A DNA stretch of 64,000 nt from Kiritimatiellia bacterium (GTDB taxonomy: Bacteria > Verrucomicrobiota > Kiritimatiellia > RFP12 > UBA3636). The stretch spans positions 30,311 through 94,310 of the forward strand of contig JAFUOX010000026.1 in assembly GCA_017481725.1 (NCBI GenBank), given 5' to 3'. A model generated the notes under the pieces. It saw only the letters and a list, made by a program, of their open reading frames with translations, did not search any database and was not told where the DNA came from. Of the stretch, positions 38,546 to 47,862 are shown piece by piece (positions within the stretch are counted from its first letter, which is position 1; every line of letters begins with the position of its first letter). Position numbers and translations under genes: made by a program.

Positions 38546-41500
38546 ATGAGGTTACCCTTTGACTTGCTTTCACAAAATTACGTCCGTCCGCGCCTGTATC
38601 TTTGTGAGGTAAATAAAGACATCATCTGCGAACTTGACCCAATATCCATGAGCGGATCTTTCAAATTTAATGCTTATTCAGAATTAACTTTTACAATTGG
38701 CCGTACATATACTAACATGATTACTGGTGAAACACAAATCAACCCTTTCTATGACCGTCTCGAAGCCCTGCGCTTAGTGTATCTACAGGGCTTTGGTTAT
38801 TTTGAAATTCAAGACCCGGAAATTGTTAGCAATGGCATTCGTGAGGTTAAAAATATTACCGCATACAGTTTGGAATATACTTTGTCGCAAAAGTATCTTG
38901 AAGATTTCAATATTAATACAGGTGAGAATACCTCTGTCGAAGTTATTTATTCAAATGAACACGGCACACCATTGATTCCAGTATCATTATACAATGTCGG
39001 TACGCCAGGCTTAAGCCTTTTGGACTTGGCCTTAGAAAAGATTTATGGATGGAAAATTGGTCATGTAGACCCTGCTTTGCGAACAATGAGTCGTACATTT
39101 GAAATTTCTAGAGCATCTGTTTATGATTTTATTGTTCAAGATATATGCAAAGAATTTAATTGTTTTGCGGTATTTGACACAATCAATAACACAATTAGTC
39201 TTTATTCGGAAGCATTAATTACAAAGCATATAGGCGATGGTGTAACTACGACTTTTAAGGTTTCTCCTGCATATGGACGACTTAGTTCTGTGTCAATCGA
39301 TAGTTATAAAACAACAAAATATACGTATTATGTAGACACAAATACAAACATTGGACACTTAACTTTTGACGAACCTCCTGCAAATGGTGCAAAAATTGAA
39401 ATCACAGACGGAGATCAGACAGACTGGACAACGGACGTTTATATAACCTTCCAGAACTTAGCACAAGAAGTTAACGTGAGTTATAGTGCTGATGACATTA
39501 AAACGGTGTTAACTGTTAAAGGCGCTGATGACCTTGATATTCGTGAAGTAAATATGGGTCTACCATATATAGTGGATATTTCATATTATTATAACATTGA
39601 ATGGATGGGCCAAGAGTTATTTGATGCGTATACTGAGTATTTAAAAAATACTAATGCGTATCAAGATACCTATACAAGTAATGCGGAAGAAATTTTAAAG
39701 CTTCAAAATGATATTAGCTTTGCGGAGAATCGAACGTCGCTTGGATATGGCATGGATAGCAGCGTCAATTCGGAAACGGTTGGTACATATTATGTAATCA
39801 ATGGTGGTAGTTATCCAAATTATACATATAAAGAAGTGTCTCTGCCGTCAGAATATAATGCCAATACTACGTATTATAAAATAAACGGCGTTAATGTCAC
39901 AGAAGAAAAGGTGCATACCTTGTACTCTGCTGTGCGAAAGTATTTTATTGCAACGCATCATCAATTTGAACCAGAAATCCAAGACATAGCAACAAGAGAA
40001 GAAACATGGGAAGAACTGTTAGAAGAATTAACAGAGTCATTTGATTTCGTCTCAAAAGAATTTGCTATCCTTAAGGCAGCACTTGCTCCAACTGCGTCTG
40101 TTGACGCGGCCACTGCTGCTGTGCGAACATTTTTAGATCTAATTTGGACCGAAATGGGATCTGCCCCGTTAAAGAAATTATTCTTGACCCCATATGAAAC
40201 CATTGAATCTACTAATAAGGAAGCAGGATATGCCGACAAAGACAGTGAGTATTATTGGTTTTATTATCCTGTAACTATAATGCTTGCTTCTTTGAAAGCA
40301 GCAATTAAAGAGCGCCAGGATGAAATTAATGGGTTGAATAAACAACTTACGGAAAAGCAAGATGCAAACGCTGAAATTACCGAAAAGATATCTATATATA
40401 ATAATTTTACGCCAGATCAGTTAATTCGACTGAGCTCTTTTTTGCGTGAAGATGAATATACGGATGATAATTTCGTTGAAACTAGCGCGGATACAATTGA
40501 AACTTTAATGCAAACCAAACAAGAACTTCTAGAATGCGGACGCATTGAACTATCAAAATTGTGCGAACCGAAATTGGCGTTTTCTATGGATATGGCCAAT
40601 ATATATGCCCTTCCTGAGTTTGAACCAATTGTTGATCAGTTTCAACTCGGTAAATTAATCAATGTAGCCATTAGAGATGACTATATAAAGAGAGCTAGAT
40701 TACTTGCAGTGGATATTAACTTTGATGATTTCTCTGATTTCACATGTGAATTTGGTGAGTTAACAAATTTAAGAACACCATCTAGCATTCATGCTGACTT
40801 ACTAGCAAATGCTTTGTCTGCTGGTAAAACAGTTAGTTCAAATCTTTCGTATTGGAATAAGGGCGCGGATGTAGCAACCTCTACGGACTTAAAAATCCAA
40901 CAGGGATTATTGAGTGCAATTGGTGGCCTATATACGTCAGATCAAAGCGTACTAATAGATAATAATGGTATATTACTGAGGAAAGTAAATGAAAATGGTG
41001 AGTTTTCTCCATATCAAGCATGGTTAAAAAATAATACCATTCTTCTAAGCGATGATAGTTTTAAAACTTCTAGAACTGGTCTTGGAGAATTTACAATTGA
41101 CGGGCAAACGTTTTATGGTATTTTAGCTGAGGCAATGTTCTCTGGTTATATTGAAGGCAGTAAAATAGTTGGTGGTACCATTAATATCGGAGACGGAACA
41201 TTTGTTGTTGATGAAAAGGGCAATGTTACGATGAACGCTGCTTCAATTAAAGGCTACGCAACATCACAGGATTTATCAGGCAAAGTATCTAAAGATGCTG
41301 TTATATCTTCTATAAACCAAAGCCCTGAAAGTATTGCAATTGACGCTAATAAAATTTCATTGGCCGGTAAGAATATTGATCTCACAAGTGATAATATTAC
41401 TATTGACTCTACAAACTTTAGCGTTACCAAAGATGGCAAAATTACAGCTACAAGTGGAGAAATTGCCGGATGGACAATCTATCCAGGATTATTGAGAAAA

Positions 41501-43099
41501 GACACAACAGTAGATGGCGTTGATTATCAAATTTACATGCAATCAACTGATGGAACTAGTACCTCAAATGCTTTTGTTGTTAGAAAAAGAAATTCTGGCG
41601 AATCAGATTGGGATTATCAGTTTAAGGTTAACTATGAGGGTAAACTCACTGCAAAAAACGCAAATATCTCAGGCACAATTACCGCACAAGATGGTTCGAT
41701 AGCTGGGTTTAATATTGGCCCAGGTGGATGTTATGGTAATGCGTTGTATAAAAGAGTGCAAGGCGATGGTGCTGATTATGAGGTTGGCTTAAAGGCAACA
41801 AGTGGAGATACAGACTTGGCTTTCTATGTTAAGGAGTCGGCTGACAGTTGGGATAGTAACGACGAAACATTTTTTATTCGTAATAACGGTCATTTATATG
41901 CTAAAAAAGCAGATATTACTGGAAAAATAACTGCATCCAGTGGCAAAATAGGTAGCTGGACTATTGGCGACATGGGCAATTATACAGATAGTATTTACAC
42001 TACTTATTGTGCCGCCTCGACACCTTCAAGTAGTAATCCTGAATATGCAGTGTTTATGAGAGGTAAAGGCGCTGAAACTACGCTTGCGTTTGGAGTGAAG
42101 TCTAGAACATCGTCTTCAACTTCTTGGAATGATGCAGATAATCCATTCTATGTGAGGAAAGATGGTTATGTCAAAATGGATAACGCTAATGTAACAGGTA
42201 CGATCCATGCGTCAGATGGCGACATTTCTGGCAACCTATCAATAGACGGTTCGCTAACTCACACTAGAGGTGATTATACAGTTACATTAAGAGGCGTTCA
42301 GTCGGATACTGGTAAAGGTGTTTTCTACATCACCGATAATAGCTCTGGGTCTGCTGAATATCCAGTTAGAATTAATGGCGATGGTTCCGCAAGATTTACT
42401 AATGTAACTATTACTGGAAGTAGTACAATTGCATCTGCTTGTATTCCAAATCTAAACGCTACCAAAATAACAGCAGGAACACTTGATGTTGATAGAATAC
42501 CAAATATATCTGCTGATAAGATTACTAGCGGAACTATTAACACTGCAGTATTGGATGCATCGGATATCATTACTACTGAAAACTTTTCCAGTAAAACATT
42601 AACCACTGGTAGTTTAACTGTCGCTAGCGGTTGTAGGTTGGGTGTTGCAAGTGAATATAACGCATTGTTATACACATCTGGCGATTATACAAATGTAAGA
42701 GCATATGGCCCAGATATTAATTATGGTATATCTTGGTATGCTTTAATAAAACAAGCCGTGCAACAATCTGCGTCAAGTAGAGATATCAAAACAGAAATTC
42801 ACGATTTTGATGAAAGATATGATGAATTTTTTGACAATCTAAATCCACAACTGTATAAATACAATTTTGCTACTGTTAATGGCTATTCAATGGGTTACAT
42901 TTGGGAAGAAACAAAAGAAGCATATCTGAATGCGGGACTAACCGACAATGATATGGGCGCAGTGTCAGAAACAGAATCTGTACCAGGCGGCAAAGAGCTG
43001 GACCGAACAGATTTTATAGCGCTTAATACATGGCAAATTCAAAAGCTCAAAGCAAGAGTAGAAGAATTAGAAAATAGACTTGCAACATTAGAAGCATAA
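38546..43099 (+). CDS. Tail-associated protein (Tal) fused to a tip fibre with S74-type chaperone
   Basis: A 1,517-residue protein preceded by gggggtga. The first ~400 residues match the gp27/endopeptidase-tail fold of Gram-positive siphophage baseplates (YEVNKDIICELDPISMSG start, KNITAYSLEYTLSQKYL). A helical region (~480-720) follows, then a beta-helical shaft with three ~85-residue repeats of the type AKNANISGTITA...GWTIG (~970-1230). The last ~110 residues are an intramolecular chaperone of peptidase S74 type: S1410-S1411-R-D-I-K1415 places Ser and Lys five apart as in the catalytic dyad of known family members, and a coiled coil ends the protein. The chaperone should trimerise the fibre and cut itself off. 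No lysozyme or peptidase motif was recognised. Confidence 0.85.
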   Translation: MRLPFDLLSQNYVRPRLYLCEVNKDIICELDPISMSGSFKFNAYSELTFTIGRTYTNMITGETQINPFYDRLEALRLVYLQGFGYFEIQDPEIVSNGIREVKNITAYSLEYTLSQKYLEDFNINTGENTSVEVIYSNEHGTPLIPVSLYNVGTPGLSLLDLALEKIYGWKIGHVDPALRTMSRTFEISRASVYDFIVQDICKEFNCFAVFDTINNTISLYSEALITKHIGDGVTTTFKVSPAYGRLSSVSIDSYKTTKYTYYVDTNTNIGHLTFDEPPANGAKIEITDGDQTDWTTDVYITFQNLAQEVNVSYSADDIKTVLTVKGADDLDIREVNMGLPYIVDISYYYNIEWMGQELFDAYTEYLKNTNAYQDTYTSNAEEILKLQNDISFAENRTSLGYGMDSSVNSETVGTYYVINGGSYPNYTYKEVSLPSEYNANTTYYKINGVNVTEEKVHTLYSAVRKYFIATHHQFEPEIQDIATREETWEELLEELTESFDFVSKEFAILKAALAPTASVDAATAAVRTFLDLIWTEMGSAPLKKLFLTPYETIESTNKEAGYADKDSEYYWFYYPVTIMLASLKAAIKERQDEINGLNKQLTEKQDANAEITEKISIYNNFTPDQLIRLSSFLREDEYTDDNFVETSADTIETLMQTKQELLECGRIELSKLCEPKLAFSMDMANIYALPEFEPIVDQFQLGKLINVAIRDDYIKRARLLAVDINFDDFSDFTCEFGELTNLRTPSSIHADLLANALSAGKTVSSNLSYWNKGADVATSTDLKIQQGLLSAIGGLYTSDQSVLIDNNGILLRKVNENGEFSPYQAWLKNNTILLSDDSFKTSRTGLGEFTIDGQTFYGILAEAMFSGYIEGSKIVGGTINIGDGTFVVDEKGNVTMNAASIKGYATSQDLSGKVSKDAVISSINQSPESIAIDANKISLAGKNIDLTSDNITIDSTNFSVTKDGKITATSGEIAGWTIYPGLLRKDTTVDGVDYQIYMQSTDGTSTSNAFVVRKRNSGESDWDYQFKVNYEGKLTAKNANISGTITAQDGSIAGFNIGPGGCYGNALYKRVQGDGADYEVGLKATSGDTDLAFYVKESADSWDSNDETFFIRNNGHLYAKKADITGKITASSGKIGSWTIGDMGNYTDSIYTTYCAASTPSSSNPEYAVFMRGKGAETTLAFGVKSRTSSSTSWNDADNPFYVRKDGYVKMDNANVTGTIHASDGDISGNLSIDGSLTHTRGDYTVTLRGVQSDTGKGVFYITDNSSGSAEYPVRINGDGSARFTNVTITGSSTIASACIPNLNATKITAGTLDVDRIPNISADKITSGTINTAVLDASDIITTENFSSKTLTTGSLTVASGCRLGVASEYNALLYTSGDYTNVRAYGPDINYGISWYALIKQAVQQSASSRDIKTEIHDFDERYDEFFDNLNPQLYKYNFATVNGYSMGYIWEETKEAYLNAGLTDNDMGAVSETESVPGGKELDRTDFIALNTWQIQKLKARVEELENRLATLEA

Positions 43100-43116
43100 G
43101 AAAGGAACGATACAAA

Positions 43117-43347
43117 ATGAATGAGAAACTAATAAAGCCAATGTCTGTAGTAAGACAAGAACTAATTGAGCAACTAGTTGATGACATTAACAATTGTCAA
43201 CTACCGCTGTTCGTAATTGAATACGTCCTACAGGATGTTCTAAAAACAGTAAAAGCTGCTGCGCAGGAACAAAACGAATTGGAAATGAAGCAATACAAAC
43301 AGCAGTTAAATAAACAAACCGAAGCCAGTTCAAATAAGAATGAATAA
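43117..43347 (+). CDS. Hypothetical small helical protein
   Basis: A 76-residue charged protein, with ribosome binding site aaaggaac, between Tal and the membrane coiled-coil protein. The N-terminal half contains an amphipathic helix (VVRQELIEQLVDDINN), the C-terminal half is Gln/Lys-rich. No family recognised. Similar short genes precede lysis modules in Gram-positive phages. Confidence 0.6.
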   Translation: MNEKLIKPMSVVRQELIEQLVDDINNCQLPLFVIEYVLQDVLKTVKAAAQEQNELEMKQYKQQLNKQTEASSNKNE

Positions 43348-43379
43348 AAGGTAAAAATATTTGAAATGGGTGATTGGAT

Positions 43380-43988
43380 ATGTTAAATTACTTAGAATAC
43401 TTAAATGTACCATCAAAGGTAACTATCGCTTTGGTGGTGATCTTTTTAGGTATTCAAATTGTCGGTGAAATCTTAGAGTTCAAAGGAAAGGCTGTCCCTG
43501 AGTTTGTGAAAATTCGCAAGTATTTTCAACGTAAGAAAACAGAAAGAGAAACACTTCGTATGCTACCAGAAACGCTGCAAAATGTTCAGACGTTATTAAA
43601 CAATGTTAACCAGCATTATAGCGACGATAATATTGCTTTGCGTGATCAGTGGATGAAAGATGTAAATAAAAAACTCGAAGAGCATGACAATTGGCGTATA
43701 GATTTTGATAAAAAATTAGATGCAAATACTGAGATAACGAGAGGAATTCAGATTGACAACAAGAGAACAGCAATTATTGATTTTGCAGCAAGAGTTGTTG
43801 ACGAAAATGTGCCCGTAACCCATGAGCAATTCAACCGGGCATTCAAGCTATACGATGAGTACGAAGAAATTATCAAAGAACATAATATGACCAATGGCGA
43901 AATTGATGTTGCGCATCGTATTATTAAGGAATCGTATGAAAGTCATTTAAGAAATCGTACATTTATTGAGGATGTACGTGGGTATTAA
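43380..43988 (+). CDS. Membrane-anchored coiled-coil protein in the holin position
   Basis: A 202-residue protein; ATG 43380 is preferred over TTG 43374 because gggtga lies about eight bases before it. One transmembrane helix (~residues 13-30, VTIALVVIFLGIQIVGEIL) is followed by a basic segment and a long coiled coil (~60-120). Immediately upstream of the endolysin gene this is where a holin is expected. It is longer than usual holins and has one membrane segment, so it may instead be a lysis accessory or tail-anchoring protein. Confidence 0.6.
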   Translation: MLNYLEYLNVPSKVTIALVVIFLGIQIVGEILEFKGKAVPEFVKIRKYFQRKKTERETLRMLPETLQNVQTLLNNVNQHYSDDNIALRDQWMKDVNKKLEEHDNWRIDFDKKLDANTEITRGIQIDNKRTAIIDFAARVVDENVPVTHEQFNRAFKLYDEYEEIIKEHNMTNGEIDVAHRIIKESYESHLRNRTFIEDVRGY

Positions 43989-44009
43989 AACATAAGGAGG
44001 CAGTTGATA

Positions 44010-45080
44010 ATGGCTTATAATGTTCAACATGTAATTGATATTGCAATTAATGAAATTGGGTATCTTGAAAAAGAAACATATGACCAACTCGATGACAAGA
44101 CGGCTAATGCTGGTGACGCAAACTATACCATGTATCAACGTGACTTGGCTGAAATAAATTATTTTAACAGTTCTAAAAAGGGTGTTGCCTGGTGTGCAGT
44201 ATTCCTTGCGTGGTGCTTTGTACAGGCGTTTGGTAAGACTGCGGCGTTAAAACTATTGTGTCAACCACGTAGCAGCAATGCTGGTGCTGGTTGTACTTCT
44301 GCTGCAAACTATTTCAAGAAAAAGAATCAGTTCGTTACGGAGAATCCAGAGATAGGCGATGTTATTTTCTTCTATTCTAGTGATGGAACAGAAATTTCTC
44401 ATATTGGACTGGTGTATAAGGTGGACAAGAAATATGTTTATACTGTTGAGGGCAATACTACTAAAAAGGGTATTGGAGTTCCTTCTAATGGTGGCGCTGT
44501 CAATAAGCAAAAGTATAAGCTGACGGCAGACAGAATCGCAGGATATGGTCGTCCTGATTATGGAGTTGCCGATGATACTCAGGATGTTGAGAGCGCTGCA
44601 GAAGAAACTACTGTAGTTGATGAAAACTTAACACCTGCCTGGGTGCAAGGAACGAAAAGCGGCGCTGTGAATTTCCGTAAAACTCCTAGTAAAAAGGCGA
44701 ATAGAGTGTCTGGAATGAAGGAGATCAAAGAAGGGGAACAGGTTGGTATTAAAACTACAGACGGCACTTGGGCTGCTGTGGAATATAAGGGTTATAAAGG
44801 CTATGTAATGATGGAGTTCCTGACCTATGATAATCCTGCCACTGAGGAAGAAGAGGCCAAGCAGGAAACAGTAGAACCAGAAACCGAAGTAGAAGTAGAC
44901 GATGCACCAGAAGTTGAAACTGAACAACTTACACATACCGTTGTCAAGGGCGAAACTTTGTGGGGACTATCTCGCAAATATCTTGGCGCTGGTTATAAGT
45001 ACAAGCAAATTATGAAAGAAAACAACATGAAGAGTTCTATAATTTATCCTGGTATGGTATTAAAAATTCCAGAGGTATAA
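44010..45080 (+). CDS. Endolysin: CHAP amidase/peptidase + SH3 + LysM
   Basis: A 356-residue protein; ATG 44010 has aggagg at ideal spacing. The N-terminal ~185 residues form a CHAP-type cysteine peptidase: C62 in GVAWCAVFLAWCF, H131 in EISHIGLVYK, and VEGNT. An acidic linker leads to a bacterial SH3 domain (~210-270, VNFRKTPSKKANR...YKGYVMMEFL), then a Glu/Val-rich linker and a LysM domain (~310-356, HTVVKGETLWGLSRKYLGAG). There is no signal peptide. CHAP cleaves peptidoglycan stem or cross-bridge peptides, and the two binding domains hold it on the wall for host lysis. It is the last + strand gene, ending at a strong terminator. Confidence 0.9.
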   Translation: MAYNVQHVIDIAINEIGYLEKETYDQLDDKTANAGDANYTMYQRDLAEINYFNSSKKGVAWCAVFLAWCFVQAFGKTAALKLLCQPRSSNAGAGCTSAANYFKKKNQFVTENPEIGDVIFFYSSDGTEISHIGLVYKVDKKYVYTVEGNTTKKGIGVPSNGGAVNKQKYKLTADRIAGYGRPDYGVADDTQDVESAAEETTVVDENLTPAWVQGTKSGAVNFRKTPSKKANRVSGMKEIKEGEQVGIKTTDGTWAAVEYKGYKGYVMMEFLTYDNPATEEEEAKQETVEPETEVEVDDAPEVETEQLTHTVVKGETLWGLSRKYLGAGYKYKQIMKENNMKSSIIYPGMVLKIPEV

Positions 45081-45086
45081 TATTTG

Positions 45087-45123
45087 GGGAGTTACACGTA
45101 ATGTGTAGCTCCCTTATTTTTTT
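45087..45123 (+). terminator. Terminator ending the structural/lysis transcript
   Basis: 11-bp stem GGGAGTTACAC / GTGTAGCTCCC (one T-G pair) with loop GTAAT, then TTATTTTTTT. The T tract overlaps the 3' end of the convergent regulator gene. Confidence 0.88.
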
Positions 45124-45266
45124 CGTCCTTCATCTAATTTGTCGCGTAACACTTTATTTACCCACGAGTTCATCGTTCTGCCGTCTTTCTTTGCTGCTAG
45201 TTCAATTTGCACCTTCATGCTAATTGGCACACGTAAAGTTAAAGTATCTGTCTCTTCTTTTTTCAT
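45114..45266 (-). CDS. Ribbon-helix-helix (Arc/MetJ-type) regulator, 50 aa
   Basis: A 50-residue protein starting at 45266 with a very strong ribosome binding site (aggggagggg). TLTLRVPISMKVQIELAA fits the beta-strand and first helix, and GRTMNSWVNKVLRDKL the second helix of Arc-type DNA-binding proteins. Such proteins bind operators as paired dimers through the antiparallel strand. It lies next to the integrase unit on the same strand, with its own extended -10 promoter, so control of integration or of a lysis/lysogeny choice is plausible. The target operator is unknown; the palindrome at the integrase promoter is one candidate. Confidence 0.8.
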   Translation of the reverse strand: MKKEETDTLTLRVPISMKVQIELAAKKDGRTMNSWVNKVLRDKLDEGRKK

Positions 45267-45284
45267 TTTATCCCCTCCCCTTTC

Positions 45285-45293
45285 ATTATATCA
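45285..45293 (-). promoter_or_regulatory. Extended -10 promoter for the ribbon-helix-helix gene
   Basis: On the minus strand TGATATAAT is a perfect extended -10 (TGn + TATAAT), ending about 18 bases before the start codon. The -35 region (ATCGCA at 17-bp spacing) is poor, as expected for extended -10 promoters. Confidence 0.5.
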
Positions 45294-45399
45294 TGAACAC
45301 AAATGATTGCGATAATTTAATAGGGGAAAGTATTGAATAAATTTGATGTAATTGACTATAATATAAATACCATTTTCATTTTATCATGTCACTTCCAAT

Positions 45400-45436
45400 A
45401 AAATAAGGGGCCACCATTACGGTGACTCCTTATTTT
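45400..45436 (-). terminator. Terminator of the integrase transcript (minus strand)
   Basis: Long hairpin: AAAATAAGG/CCTTATTTT plus an inner GGxCACC/GGTGxC stem around ATTAC. Read on the minus strand it is followed by a T-rich tract. The stop codon of the 45430 gene lies within the stem. Nothing else was recognised between 45294 and 45399. Confidence 0.75.
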
Positions 45437-45669
45437 GATTGTTGTTCTTCTTCTAATAATTTTAATACTTCCTGTAATGGCAAACGTTTCATACCTACTC
45501 GCTTAAATAATTCTTGCATTTCTAATTCTATGTATTGTTCGTACCCATTAAATAACATTGAATATAAATTATTCATTTCATTTTGCAATTGTTTGAGTTT
45601 TGCTTCCGTACGAGCAATTTTTTTTCTTGTGACACATATTTGATCATATATTGATTTTTCTTTCATCAT
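45430..45669 (-). CDS. Hypothetical coiled-coil protein downstream of the integrase
   Basis: A 79-residue protein (78 if the second ATG, with better spacing to aggagg, is used). It is a charged helical coiled coil (RKKIARTEAKLKQLQNEMNN) followed by an acidic tail. It is in the same transcript, 13 bases after the integrase. Small coiled-coil partners next to serine integrases can be recombination directionality factors, but nothing specific shows this here. Confidence 0.6.
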   Translation of the reverse strand: MMKEKSIYDQICVTRKKIARTEAKLKQLQNEMNNLYSMLFNGYEQYIELEMQELFKRVGMKRLPLQEVLKLLEEEQQSK

Positions 45670-45682
45670 ATACCTCCTTATA

Positions 45683-47623
45683 TTATTTAATATGATTCAC
45701 CCATTTGCAAATTTTTAATAACCCCATAAATGTTACATTGAACGTACATCTATATCCCTGGATGTACCCTTCAGTGTATAAATTAAACAACATATATGCA
45801 TCTTCTTTTGTGCCGCTTACATAGTTCTTGTCTCGCGCTCTTGGAGTTCTCACTATAATACCGGCGCTTTCCAGCTTATTTATGATTGGCATAAATACAC
45901 TGTAATATCCTTCTTTATAACCTTGGTTTGCAACTCTCTTGTGTAAATCCCCGAAATGGAATTCTTGCATTTCAAACATTGTGTCTATAATTGCTTTTTT
46001 GTATATGTCTATTGAACCTAGGCTAATATCTATATGGCCGCTCATAACTTCATTGAGATTACCGTTCATATAAATATCTATGCCGCCATTATAATTAACA
46101 ACAATTTTTTCCACAAGTAATTTTAATTGTTTTACTGTCAGTTTGTCGCCAGTAATAATTTCATCAAATAATAGCAGAGCTTTATTTAATCCAGTTCTAA
46201 CTTCTTTACTTGATTGAGAAACGCTCTGTTGTTCATCGATTTGAGTTTTCAATGATTGAATATAGTTTGATTTGTCATTTATTGCTTGTTGGTATGTTTC
46301 TTCAAGTATATCCTTCATTGCGGGATTTTTTATAATGTCTTTTACTTTTTGTTCCATTAATACTTTTAATTCATTTGTTGTTTTGTCCAACTCTTTTTGC
46401 AGTGCTTCTAATGAGTTAATAGCATTAACATCACATACTTGCTTTAATTCTTTTTGAATAATGTTGTCTAAATTTTCAATTGCTCCTTTAAGACTGTGTC
46501 TACATTGCCTGAGGTATACTTTCACAAATTCCACTAATTCATCTTCATAAACTCTATTATGATTACAGTAATTAGCCCCATAAGAATTATACGTTGAGCA
46601 TACATAATACCTTCGTTTATTTACGCCGCTTCTTGGTGTTAATGGTCTTCCACAGTCTCCGCAAAATATTAGGCCAGTAAAAATATTAACATGTTTTCTG
46701 ACTCCTTTGTGATGTTTAGTTGCTCGTTCGCCCTTGATCTGTTGCGCAAGATAGAAAGTTTCTTTGTCTATAATTGCCTCATGATGATCTGGGAATATAA
46801 GGTTCTCACTCTTGTCTCTTTTAACGTTTCTTCCATGAATTCCAAGTACTTGCATTTTTCTTTGTACCAATGTGCCAATATAAAATTCATTTGCGATAAT
46901 TCGTTTGATATGCGTGGCTGACCATAATGTAGCTGGAGTTCTTTTGCTTGGTTCTAAACCATTTTCTTCTCTGATTCTTTCTAAGGCTTGAGTTGGAGTT
47001 GGAACCTTTTCATCATTTAACATTCTTGCAATGTTCATACTTCCGTATCCATTAACATATAGATCGAATATTTTTTTAACATATACACTTGTTATAGGAT
47101 CAATTTCAAAGGTATGTTTTTTACCATATATTCTTCTGTATCCATAAGGCACATTGCTGCTAACCCATTGACCTTCTTTTTGTTTTGAATGAATTACTGC
47201 GCGAACCTTTTTACTTGTGTCTTTAACAAGCTTTTCATTGGCCCATGTTGTAATCCCAAGCATAGAATCATCATCTTTTAGGTTGTTGTAATTATCTCCT
47301 ATACTAATTAATTCTACTTGTCTTTGAATTAAGTCTTCATTGAATAATTGAACCCTAGCGTTATGCCTGCCTAGTCTTGACAAATCTTTTACTATGATAC
47401 CTTCAACTAAACCTTCGTCAATATCGCGTTTTAGTCTATCAAATGCTGGTCTGTTCCAAAGGTATCCGCTTACACCATCATCAACGTAGAATTCAGTTAT
47501 TTCATATCCGTGTTCATTTGCATATTGTAAAATTATTTTTCTTTGATTGGCTATTGACATAGACTCTAAATTAAAGCCATCATCATCACTTAACCTTACA
47601 TAAGCAATTCTTTGATTTGACAT
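45683..47623 (-). CDS. Large serine recombinase (phage integrase)
   Basis: A 646-residue protein with ribosome binding site aggagg. Resolvase domain ~1-150: nucleophile S12 in YVRLS with R10, and the DLSRLGRHNA motif at ~80. Recombinase domain ~160-280 (VPYGYRR ... ATLWSATHIKRIIANEFYIG). Zinc-ribbon domain ~305-350 with CGDCG and paired cysteines. A coiled coil (~365-470) is the segment that controls synapsis in this family. The last ~110 residues (from ~540) look like an additional winged-helix domain (FHFGDLHKRVANQGYKEGYYS), beyond the usual architecture. It should integrate the phage between attP and attB without host factors. attP usually adjoins the gene, but I could not delimit it. Confidence 0.9.
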   Translation of the reverse strand: MSNQRIAYVRLSDDDGFNLESMSIANQRKIILQYANEHGYEITEFYVDDGVSGYLWNRPAFDRLKRDIDEGLVEGIIVKDLSRLGRHNARVQLFNEDLIQRQVELISIGDNYNNLKDDDSMLGITTWANEKLVKDTSKKVRAVIHSKQKEGQWVSSNVPYGYRRIYGKKHTFEIDPITSVYVKKIFDLYVNGYGSMNIARMLNDEKVPTPTQALERIREENGLEPSKRTPATLWSATHIKRIIANEFYIGTLVQRKMQVLGIHGRNVKRDKSENLIFPDHHEAIIDKETFYLAQQIKGERATKHHKGVRKHVNIFTGLIFCGDCGRPLTPRSGVNKRRYYVCSTYNSYGANYCNHNRVYEDELVEFVKVYLRQCRHSLKGAIENLDNIIQKELKQVCDVNAINSLEALQKELDKTTNELKVLMEQKVKDIIKNPAMKDILEETYQQAINDKSNYIQSLKTQIDEQQSVSQSSKEVRTGLNKALLLFDEIITGDKLTVKQLKLLVEKIVVNYNGGIDIYMNGNLNEVMSGHIDISLGSIDIYKKAIIDTMFEMQEFHFGDLHKRVANQGYKEGYYSVFMPIINKLESAGIIVRTPRARDKNYVSGTKEDAYMLFNLYTEGYIQGYRCTFNVTFMGLLKICKWVNHIK

Positions 47624-47633
47624 TGACGTACCT

Positions 47634-47676
47634 CCTATGTTATTTATATGTACCTTAAATGTATTATAACATAGGG
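47634..47676 (-). promoter_or_regulatory. Inverted repeat spanning the integrase -10 and ribosome binding site
   Basis: Perfect 10-bp arms CCTATGTTAT (47634-47643) and ATAACATAGG (47667-47676) around a 23-base spacer. One arm overlaps the -10 box and the other ends inside the Shine-Dalgarno sequence of the integrase. It could be an operator or an mRNA hairpin hiding the ribosome binding site. Confidence 0.6.
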
Positions 47677-47693
47677 TATGAAAATTTGTAAAT
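47664..47693 (-). promoter_or_regulatory. Integrase promoter
   Basis: Minus strand TTTACA (47688-47693), 18-base spacer, perfect TATAAT (47664-47669), about 40 bases upstream of the integrase start. Confidence 0.65.
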
Positions 47694-47699
47694 AAAAAA

Positions 47700-47852
47700 T
47701 CAAGAATTGTATTTATTTTTGATTAATTTTTTAATAATTTCGAGTATGTCTTGATTTCCTCCAATAAAGTTTACGGTTCGATGTTCACCATTGAGCGTGT
47801 AGCTCTTAGGATCGTCTTTTGATTTATGTATATAAAATGTTCGTTTTTCCAT
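47700..47852 (-). CDS. Hypothetical 50-aa protein upstream of the integrase
   Basis: Start ATG 47852 with ggtgat before it gives 50 residues; the longer in-frame extension runs back through the terminator and upstream gene and is rejected. Basic C-terminal helix (DILEIIKKLIKNK) preceded by a beta-rich half (TLNGEHRTVNFIGG). No family recognised. It ends just before the integrase promoter. Confidence 0.55.
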   Translation of the reverse strand: MEKRTFYIHKSKDDPKSYTLNGEHRTVNFIGGNQDILEIIKKLIKNKYNS

Positions 47853-47862
47853 ATTATCACCT

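Noticed and set aside
43117..43988. Confident holin assignment
   Set aside because: Position fits, but the membrane protein has a single membrane helix and a long coiled coil unlike usual holins, so only a positional suggestion is given.
45333..45362. Plus-strand promoter TTGAAT-18-TATAAT in the gap before the integrase unit
   Set aside because: Good hexamers, but it leads only into the convergent terminator and antisense of minus-strand genes; no plus gene follows. AT-rich chance match is likely, though a short antisense RNA cannot be excluded.
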